The notes below the pieces were generated by a model. That model was not told the DNA's origin, did no database searches, and worked only from the letters and a program-made list of their open reading frames with translations. DNA of 7,183 nucleotides, from NCBI GenBank assembly GCA_021641325.1, contig JAJXPD010000113.1, forward strand, positions 1 to 7,183, read 5' to 3'. The position numbers were made by a program, and so were the translations under genes. Shown piece by piece: positions 1 to 5,138 of this stretch (the stretch's first letter is position 1; every line of letters begins with the position of its first letter). Source of the DNA: Opitutales bacterium (GTDB lineage Bacteria; Verrucomicrobiota; Verrucomicrobiia; Opitutales; Intestinicryptomonadaceae).

Positions 1-137
1 GCGTTATAGCACCGTTGATGCGGCGTTTCCCCGCACTTGCGGACTGCTCGCGTACATCAGTACGCCACGCACACGGGGCGTGAAAGCACCAGTCTAAGGG
101 CGTTTCACGCACGACCCAGACCGCTTACATACGCCAA
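1..137. other. Non-coding stretch with short inverted repeats and a diverged repeat copy
   Basis: No credible gene is seen here. The stretch contains short inverted repeats: cgtac/gtacg around a 4-base loop (51-64), an 8-bp stem gcgtgaaa/tttcacgc with a 17-base loop (78-85 with 103-110), and catac/gtatg (128-142, running into the next repeat). The segment starting GTACGCCACGC at 60-70 and followed by gcgtgaaagc at 78-87 resembles the start of the longer repeats at 138 and 340. It is probably a third, more diverged member of that family. An open frame of 86 codons crosses this part (37-297), but its product is low-complexity, basic and repeat-derived, so it is not called a gene. Confidence 0.5.
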
Positions 138-299
138 GTATGCTACGCGCCCTGTGCCGCGCGTAAAGCCGCCCTTATACTGGCACTTTGACGCCCCTAA
201 AATTACAGAAAGCCACCGCCTGAACGGCACTCTAACGCGCCTAAAATTACAGCGCACGGCGCGGAAGATTTTTAAAATGCGCTGGGATAAAAGTTGAGT
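138..299. repeat. Long imperfect direct repeat, copy 1 (with internal duplication)
   Basis: This segment matches the copy at 340-456. Bases 139-208 and 341-410 align without gaps at an offset of 202, with 5 differences in 70 by my count. The right-hand part, ggcgcggaagatttttaaa at 258-276, matches 415-433 exactly and is followed in both copies by gggataaaag. Copy 1 is longer because a unit of about 27 bases (ggcact...attacag) occurs twice, at 182-208 and 226-252, separated by about 17 bases. The second of these is closer to copy 2 than the first is. No protein, transposase or tRNA-like structure is visible. It is an intergenic repeat of unknown type, possibly a non-autonomous element. Confidence 0.8.
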
Positions 300-339
300 A
301 GGGCGTTTCGCATAGCAACCGTATCTTAGTGAAATCCGC

Positions 340-456
340 GTATGCTACGCGCCCTGTTCCGCGCGTAAAGCCGCCCTTATACTGGCACTCTAACGCGCCT
401 AATATTACAGTGCTGGCGCGGAAGATTTTTAAAGTGTTTTGGGATAAAAGTAGAGT
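340..456. repeat. Long imperfect direct repeat, copy 2
   Basis: This is the second copy of the repeat at 138-299. It begins GTATGCTACGC (340-350) and ends near gggataaaag-tagagt (441-456). It lacks the internal duplication of copy 1, so it probably shows the simpler unit. No target-site duplication or long terminal inverted repeat could be recognised at its edges. The composition is lower in GC than the genes downstream. Confidence 0.8.
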
Positions 457-464
457 TGATTGGT

Positions 465-500
465 AAGCGGAGAATCTGTGTTTGCGGATTTCCGCTTTTC
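465..500 (+). terminator. Weak candidate intrinsic terminator
   Basis: A 7-bp stem aagcgga/tccgctt (465-471 with 491-497) is followed at once by a T-rich run (496-499, then cattta). The loop is long (19 bases), and the same right arm can instead make a compact gcgga/tccgc hairpin (484-495). It could end a transcript entering from the left, separating it from the lipoprotein operon. The T-run is short and interrupted, so this is tentative. Confidence 0.25.
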
Positions 501-507
501 ATTTATC

Positions 508-520
508 CGCGCAAAGCGCG
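508..520. repeat. Triloop hairpin cgcgc-aaa-gcgcg
   Basis: This is a perfect 5-bp inverted repeat with an AAA loop. It lies in an otherwise AT-rich stretch: 481-560 is about 39% GC by hand count, against GC-rich flanking genes. Its cgcAAAgcg core recurs in the stem at 811-827. It is therefore probably an outlying member of the hairpin array that starts near 603. Confidence 0.55.
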
Positions 521-606
521 TCTATTTAAGTAAGTTTCTTTCCAAACATCGTATATCTCAACCGCAGTAATTGCCGCAGGCAATACGGACTAACCGAGAA
601 AAGGCG

Positions 607-720
607 CGGTTATAGCCGCGCCGTATTATAACTATGAGGAACGAAGTTCCGTTGCCGTACAGGCTGCCAGCCTGTCGGTTATAGCCGCGCCTAGTTATCA
701 CAAAAAGGAGCGAAGCTCCG
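607..720. repeat. Imperfect tandem repeat, 69-bp period
   Basis: Bases 607-651 and 676-720 align without gaps at an offset of 69. The left 16 bases (cggttatagccgcgcc) are identical. The middle 14 diverge, and the right end again matches as a hairpin. In that hairpin the first copy has ggaac/gttcc and the second ggagc/gctcc, a paired A-T to G-C change that keeps the stem. A separate 7-bp hairpin (659-675) fills the interval between the units. Confidence 0.8.
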
Positions 721-771
721 TAGGGAGGCGCACCTTGCGCCCGAAGCTCCGTAGGGTAGTGCGACTCGCAC
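711..771 (+). repeat. Two GTAG-led hairpin modules, 31-bp period
   Basis: The 15-base sequence cgaagctccgtaggg occurs at 711-725 and 742-756. In each case a perfect triloop hairpin follows, but with a different stem: ggcgca/tgcgcc at 727-741 and gtgcg/cgcac at 759-771. GTAG (720-723 and 751-754) just 5' of a hairpin is the classical signature of REP elements recognised by REP-associated tyrosine transposases. The family assignment is inference; the repeats and stems are visible. Confidence 0.6.
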
Positions 772-783
772 CCCGTGCAGGCT

Positions 784-885
784 GCCAATCTTGGGGGGAG
801 TGGGTGGTGAATTTCGCAAAGCGAAATCCACCCCTGGGGGCGTAGCCCCCAAGTTTCGACCGGCGCGGCTTGCGCCCTTATTGGC
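784..885 (+). promoter_or_regulatory. Nested inverted repeats with alternative folds upstream of the lipoprotein gene
   Basis: An outer stem gccaat/attggc (784-789 with 880-885) encloses an 8-bp stem cttggggg/cccccaag (790-797 with 846-853). Inside lies a 13-bp hairpin with an AAA loop and a 3-base bulge (802-833), made of gggtgg/ccaccc plus atttcgc/gcgaaat. A further hairpin lies at 862-876. The run ccccc (846-850) can pair instead with ggggg at 836-840 to form the local hairpin 835-851, so the two folds exclude each other. The region ends about 36 bases before the ATG at 922. It could act as an RNA leader switch if transcribed, or it may only be the end of the repeat array. Confidence 0.35.
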
Positions 886-921
886 TTGATTTGAGTGAGG
901 GTGGGGGTAGAGTCGTGGGGT

Positions 922-1986
922 ATGATAAGGTATATAGTTTTGGCGATGGCGGTTGTTGCCGTTGGGCTGGGCGGGTGCTCGACGTCGGCGGTGGACGACG
1001 GCTCGTATCTGATGGGGGTGATGCTGCCGGCTAAGGGAGTCGGGGCGGCGGCTTCGGCGGAGGTCGTGCGCGGCATGGAGCTTGCCTGCGGCGAGATAAA
1101 CGCGGCGGGCGGGCTTGACGGCATTCCGCTCAAATTGCTTGTGCGCGACTCTTCGACATTTTTGGAAAGTTTTGAATCGCTGCGCCGCGCGGGGGCGCGG
1201 GTGCTGAGCGTGGGCTTCGGGCGCGAGTGCATTGCCCAAAAGGCGTTTCTTTCGAAGCGCGACGACGTTTTTGTAAACTTCATGTGTACATACCCGCCCG
1301 CCACGCTCGACATGCCGAACGCAACGCGCATATTCCTGAACGGGGCGCAGGCGGGCGACATCATGGCGAAGGCGGTCGCGCGCGGGGAGGACAGGGACGT
1401 TCGGCTTGTCGTCATGAACGTCGACGACTACTTCGGCAAGGCGGACGCCGACTACCTTTCGTTCGACTTAAAACTCGACCGCACAAAACTCTACCGCGAC
1501 GTTTTCGGCGCGGAGGAGCGCGACTTCGACATTTTCGCCTCGCAGATAATGAGGCTAGACGCCGACTGCGTGTTTTACGTCGGCTACGGCGATTCGCTCG
1601 ACGCGTTCGTGTCGGCGTTGGCGCGCGCGGGATACGGCAAAAAAATCGTGGCGAACTGCGGAATCGCGGCGTCTAAAATTCCCGCCCCGAAAGGCGTCGA
1701 ACTTTGCATCGTGGAGACCGACTTTGCGCGGGGAACGCTCGGCGGCGAAAAAACGCGGGCGTTCGTTTCGGCGTATCGGGCGAAATACGGCACCGAGCCG
1801 ACGTGGCTTGCGGCGTACGGGTACGATTCCGTCCGCATGCTTGCCGACGCGGCGAGGAAGTCGCGCTTCAACCCGTCGAAAATGCGCGACTGTTTCCGCA
1901 ACACGTCTTACGAGGGCGCGGCGGGAAAATTGGAGTTCGACAACTCGGCGGATTCGCTCTCGCAAATTTCGCTCGTAAAGCGGTAG
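922..1986 (+). CDS. Branched-chain amino acid type ABC substrate-binding lipoprotein (LivK-like, Peripla_BP_6)
   Basis: This 354-residue protein is predicted to bind a small solute in the periplasm while anchored by lipid. The ATG at 922 is chosen because it gives a compact lipoprotein signal: Met-Ile-Arg, a hydrophobic core (residues 4-17) and the lipobox Leu-Gly-Gly-Cys with Cys19. Ser20 at +2 fits outer-membrane sorting. An in-frame GTG at 895 would add nine residues before the signal and is less likely. The mature part has the type I periplasmic-binding fold pattern: YLMGVMLP near 29-36, then GMELACGEINAAGG, a VVMNVDDYFGKA segment near 163-175, YGTEPTWLAAYGYDSVRMLADAA near 289-311, and a C-terminal GKLEFDNSAD. 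No permease or ATPase genes are adjacent. The usual small-residue ligand loop appears as GFGREC (98-103), so the ligand is uncertain. Seven further cysteines are present. An alternative is a penicillin-binding-protein activator (LpoA-like) using the same fold. Confidence 0.85.
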   Translation: MIRYIVLAMAVVAVGLGGCSTSAVDDGSYLMGVMLPAKGVGAAASAEVVRGMELACGEINAAGGLDGIPLKLLVRDSSTFLESFESLRRAGARVLSVGFGRECIAQKAFLSKRDDVFVNFMCTYPPATLDMPNATRIFLNGAQAGDIMAKAVARGEDRDVRLVVMNVDDYFGKADADYLSFDLKLDRTKLYRDVFGAEERDFDIFASQIMRLDADCVFYVGYGDSLDAFVSALARAGYGKKIVANCGIAASKIPAPKGVELCIVETDFARGTLGGEKTRAFVSAYRAKYGTEPTWLAAYGYDSVRMLADAARKSRFNPSKMRDCFRNTSYEGAAGKLEFDNSADSLSQISLVKR

Positions 1987-1987
1987 A

Positions 1988-3712
1988 ATGGATTTCGGTC
2001 GGCGCGAGACATCGGGGCGGGGAACGCGTTTTTACACGCCGCTTCTTCCGTATTTGTGCGCGTTGATTGCGTCGTTTTTTGCGGCGGGAATTTTCGAAAA
2101 TCTGCGGGAGTTTGCGGGCGCGTGTCTGTCGGTTGCCGCCGCGCTGTTCGTTGCGGAGTCGGGCGCGGCGTTGCTGGCGGACTGTTTCGAAATGCCCGAA
2201 AGCCGCGCGGCGGCTCTTCGGAAAATCCGCTTTGCGGTGCGGATAGTCGGGGTGTTCGCGCTGGGAGTGTGGTATTTTTATTTCCGCGTGCCGCCGAATC
2301 CGTACGCCGACCTCGCGCCGCGGCGGGCGCGTGTGGAGGCTGTGATAGACGAGGTTTCGCGCGGGGTGAACGACTCCCGCTACGGAATCGCAACCATTAC
2401 CAACGCGCCGTATTTTGCGCCGAACGCCGTAGGGCACAAAATGTGGTTTACCGTCTCCGACGGGAAAAACGCGGCGACGCCCAACAAAAATTTTGTCGTT
2501 TCGCAAAAAGTTTCCTTCGACGGCGTGTTCTCTGCGGTCTACCCGTCCGAGCCGAAATCGCGCGGCTTCGGCGCGAACACGCCAGAGGGTAGGGCGTTCG
2601 AAAAATACCTCCGAAGCCGCTTCGTCTATTTCAAGATGTCGGCGCGGATTGCGGACGCGTCGGTGTTGGAGGGCGAAAGCATGCGCTTCGGCTTTTACGA
2701 AGCCGTGCGGAAATACGCCGAGCGTTCTCTTTCGGCGTTCCCGCGCGAATCGCAGGCGGACGGCGAGGCGGCGCGGACGTATCGGGCGATGATTTTGGGC
2801 GACAAAAGCCTGCTTACCGAAGCCCAAAAGCGCGATTTCAGGGACATCGGCACGATGCACGTTTTCGCGATAAGCGGGCTTCATGTGGGCTTTGCCGCCG
2901 CCGTGCTTTACGGCGCTCTTGCGGCGGTCGGCGTAGGGCGGCGCTTTCAGCCGTTCGTTGCGCTGCCCGCGCTCTACCTCTACGTTTGCGCGTGCGGGGC
3001 GCGGCCGTCGGCAATGCGGGCGTTCGGAATGGTTGCCCTTGTGTGGCTTGCGCTTGCGTTCTCGCGCGGAATGCGCCCGTTCGGCGCGTTGGTGTTGGCG
3101 GCGGCAATAGCGGTCGTAGCTGCGCCGCAGACGGTTTTCGACGCGGGCTTCGGGCTTTCGTACGCGATTGTGGCTTCGATATTCGTCTATTCCGTGCCGC
3201 TTTACGGGTACCTTTCGGGGCTTGGGCGGAGCGGGGGTTCAGACGGCAAAATTTCGGCTTTCGGGAGTTTTGCGTCGTGGGCGAAGTCGTATTTTCTCGG
3301 CGCGTTTTGCATATCGCTTGGGGCGATGTTCGCCGCCGCGCCTCTTGGAGCTCATTATTTTTCGTACTTTTCGCCGATGTCGGTTTTGTACTCGCCCGTG
3401 TTTGTGGGCGGCGCTGGGCTTGCGGTGGGGCTTGGCTTTGCGGGGTTTGCGCTGCCGAATTTTATTGCGGGCGTTCTCAACACCGTCGCCGCGTGGATAG
3501 TCGGCGCAATGTCCGCATGGGCGAAGTTCTGCGCGGAAATTTGGAGCGGCAGGGTCGATTTCCCCATGCCGAACGCTCTTACGGCGTACTCTGCGGTGGC
3601 TGTTTTTCTTGTCGTTTCGGCGTACTGCGCCGACTTAAAAAACGCCTTTTTGAGATTCGGGCTTGCCCCGCTGCTCGCGGCGTCGATAATGCTTTTATTC
3701 GAAAATGTTTAG
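1988..3712 (+). CDS. comEC: ComEC/Rec2-family competence protein (DNA uptake channel), form without metallo-beta-lactamase domain
   Basis: This 574-residue inner-membrane protein is expected to carry single-stranded DNA into the cytoplasm during transformation. Three hydrophobic segments lie near the N terminus (about 19-36, 43-63, 83-99). A soluble DUF4131/OB-like region (about 105-225) follows, then the polytopic Competence domain (PF03772, about 265-560). The family hallmark HVFAISGLHVGF is at 291-302, with GARPSAMRAF at 337-346 and FDAGFGLSY at 384-392. Long ComEC proteins such as that of Bacillus subtilis (about 776 residues) end in a metallo-beta-lactamase-like domain. Here the protein stops after the membrane domain, and no HxHxDH motif is visible. 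The ATG follows the stop of the lipoprotein gene by one base and no Shine-Dalgarno is seen, so translational coupling is likely. The 3' end overlaps the next gene by 8 bp. Confidence 0.93.
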   Translation: MDFGRRETSGRGTRFYTPLLPYLCALIASFFAAGIFENLREFAGACLSVAAALFVAESGAALLADCFEMPESRAAALRKIRFAVRIVGVFALGVWYFYFRVPPNPYADLAPRRARVEAVIDEVSRGVNDSRYGIATITNAPYFAPNAVGHKMWFTVSDGKNAATPNKNFVVSQKVSFDGVFSAVYPSEPKSRGFGANTPEGRAFEKYLRSRFVYFKMSARIADASVLEGESMRFGFYEAVRKYAERSLSAFPRESQADGEAARTYRAMILGDKSLLTEAQKRDFRDIGTMHVFAISGLHVGFAAAVLYGALAAVGVGRRFQPFVALPALYLYVCACGARPSAMRAFGMVALVWLALAFSRGMRPFGALVLAAAIAVVAAPQTVFDAGFGLSYAIVASIFVYSVPLYGYLSGLGRSGGSDGKISAFGSFASWAKSYFLGAFCISLGAMFAAAPLGAHYFSYFSPMSVLYSPVFVGGAGLAVGLGFAGFALPNFIAGVLNTVAAWIVGAMSAWAKFCAEIWSGRVDFPMPNALTAYSAVAVFLVVSAYCADLKNAFLRFGLAPLLAASIMLLFENV

Positions 3713-5120
3713 GGAAATCAGAATATCCGATGCCGCCTCCGTCCGCGCGAATCTGGACGATTCCGCGTACGGGCGTCTGCGCTCGATTTTCGCGTCGGGC
3801 GGGCGTGTGGGCGTTGCGTGTTCTGGCGGCGCGGATTCGGTTTTCCTTTTGCGCGTTTTGGCGGCGGAATTCGGCGCGGAAAATCTTGCGGTCTTGCATT
3901 TCAACCACAAAGTGCGCGCGGCTGCGGAAATCGACGAAAAGTTCGTTGAGTCTGAGTGCGCCAAGCTTGGCGCGGAGTTCGTTCGCGGCTCTCCCGACGA
4001 AACCCCGCGCGACCGCTCGGAGGGCGGCTTGCGGGCTTTGCGCCTTGCGTTTTTCGAAAAAAGCGCGGACGATTTGAAGCTTGCGGCGGTTGCCCAGGGG
4101 CACCACGCCGGCGACGTCGCCGAGACGCTCCTCATGCGGCTTGCCCGCGGCGCGGGCTTGGGCGGTCTCTGCGCTCCGCGCCCGATTTCGCGCCTGCGCG
4201 GGGTGGAGTATCTGCGCCCGATTCTGGGCATGTCGAAGCGCGAAATCGTCGCGGCGATGGAGTCTGCGGGGCTTGCGTGGCGCGAGGACGAATCGAACGC
4301 GGGGCTTGACTATTTCCGCAACAGGATAAGAAACGCGGTTTTGCCCGCGTTTGCGGAGGCGTCGCAGTACGACGTTTTCGCGGGGGCGGTGCGCTCTCGC
4401 GGGCTTTTGCAGGAGGACGCCGACGCGCTCGACGCCCTGTTTTCCGCCGAGTACGCCCGCGCAAACGCGGGGAAGCCGGACGGCGGCGGCGTGTTTTTGT
4501 CGGAGTCGATTTTGGCGCATGCTGCCTTTGTCCGCAGGGCGGTAGAAAAATTTTTGTCGGAGCGCGGGCTTTGCGTGAGGGCGTCGGCGGTCGATGCGTT
4601 CGTGCGCGGAATCGCCGCGCATGCGGACGCGCGTCTCGACGCGGGCGCGGTGTTTGTTGATTTTTCGCCGCGCGACTTCTCTCTTTCGGCCGTCCCGAAA
4701 AAAACGGATTTCGAGCTTTCCGTGCGCGTCGGCGGAAGCGTCGCGCTTCCCGACGGTTCCGCGCTTTGCGCCCGCATTGTCGCCCTTTCGCCCGACCGCG
4801 CCGATTCCATAAAAAGCGGCGGCAACGACGACCGCGTTTCGGCGTATCTCAACCCGTCCGCGCTATGCGGAGGGGATTCGCTCCGCGTGCGCGCGCGCCG
4901 CGACGGCGACGCCTACGCGCCCGTCGGCAGGCGTTCCCCGAAAAAGCTGAAAACGCTCTTCGAGGGAAAAAAAACGCCGCGCCCGAAACGAATTTCCGCG
5001 CCCGTTGTCTGTAATTGCGCGGGGGAGATTCTGTGGGTGCGCGGGCTTGCCCCCGCCGATAAATTCAAATTGGCGGATTCCGCCGAGGCATTAGAATTGA
5101 CCTTTTGCCGAACTGTATGA
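3705..5120 (+). CDS. tilS: tRNA(Ile)-lysidine synthetase TilS
   Basis: TilS ligates lysine to C34 of the CAU-anticodon tRNA(Ile), using ATP, so that it reads AUA as isoleucine. It is a cytoplasmic and normally essential enzyme. The N-terminal PP-loop ATPase is clear: SGGADS at 40-45, HFNHKVR at 65-71 (matching the family's H-x-D/N-H-x-x-R), and QGHHAGDVAETLLMRLARGAG at 131-151. EDESNAGLDYFRNRIRN (194-210) is the D-x-SN...RNxIR signature. The C-terminal TilS domain is recognisable at about 393-455: RRDGDAYAPVG, then KKLKTLFEGKKTPRPKRISAPVV and a late ILWVRGLAPADKFKL. The length of 471 residues is close to E. coli TilS (432) with a slightly longer middle. The ATG overlaps the end of comEC by 8 bp, which fits coupled translation. 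A TilS-FtsH gene pair is a recurrent arrangement in bacteria, often with hpt between them; hpt is absent here. Confidence 0.96.
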   Translation: MFREIRISDAASVRANLDDSAYGRLRSIFASGGRVGVACSGGADSVFLLRVLAAEFGAENLAVLHFNHKVRAAAEIDEKFVESECAKLGAEFVRGSPDETPRDRSEGGLRALRLAFFEKSADDLKLAAVAQGHHAGDVAETLLMRLARGAGLGGLCAPRPISRLRGVEYLRPILGMSKREIVAAMESAGLAWREDESNAGLDYFRNRIRNAVLPAFAEASQYDVFAGAVRSRGLLQEDADALDALFSAEYARANAGKPDGGGVFLSESILAHAAFVRRAVEKFLSERGLCVRASAVDAFVRGIAAHADARLDAGAVFVDFSPRDFSLSAVPKKTDFELSVRVGGSVALPDGSALCARIVALSPDRADSIKSGGNDDRVSAYLNPSALCGGDSLRVRARRDGDAYAPVGRRSPKKLKTLFEGKKTPRPKRISAPVVCNCAGEILWVRGLAPADKFKLADSAEALELTFCRTV

Positions 5121-5138
5121 TAGCTTTTAATCTTTCAA

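Larger units (their letters stand above)
603..885. repeat. Dense array of short perfect inverted repeats (REP-like)
   Basis: Nearly every base lies in or beside a perfect stem. Seen directly: ggcgcgg/ccgcgcc (603-622, 6-base loop); ggaac-gaa-gttcc (638-650); acaggct-gcc-agcctgt (659-675); ggagc-gaa-gctcc (707-719); ggcgca-cct-tgcgcc (727-741); gtgcg-act-cgcac (759-771); atttcgc-aaa-gcgaaat (811-827); tgggggc-gta-gccccca (835-851); ggcgc/gcgcc (862-876, 5-base loop). Seven of these have a loop of exactly three bases. Several units are repeated: cggttatagccgcgcc at 607-622 and 676-691; cgaagctccgtaggg at 711-725 and 742-756; caggctgcca at 660-669 and 778-787. The layout resembles REP/BIME clusters mobilised by TnpA_REP (RAYT) enzymes, but no such gene is in the window. 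No open frame here looks coding. Confidence 0.85.

Noticed and set aside
37..297. 86-codon open frame on the plus strand
   Set aside because: It runs across the direct-repeat copy and its internal duplication. The product is basic and low-complexity with no recognisable domain, and the second repeat copy has no matching intact frame.
1..600. tRNA or rRNA gene in the gene-free stretch
   Set aside because: I found no T-loop GTTCRA motif in a cloverleaf setting and no rRNA-like segment.
603..885. Possible CRISPR array
   Set aside because: Repeats differ in sequence and spacing (69 bp and 31 bp periods), the units are themselves hairpins, and there are no uniform spacers or cas genes.
921..926. 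TATGAT as a -10 promoter box
   Set aside because: It overlaps the chosen start codon, and no -35-like hexamer lies about 17 bases upstream (898-903 reads agggtg).
558..1415. 285-codon open frame on the minus strand
   Set aside because: It crosses the hairpin array and continues opposite the lipoprotein gene. The product has no family-like features, whereas the plus strand encodes a clear binding protein.
3579..4622. 347-codon antisense frame opposite comEC and tilS
   Set aside because: It is a shadow of tilS, rich in Arg and Ala, with no domain signature.
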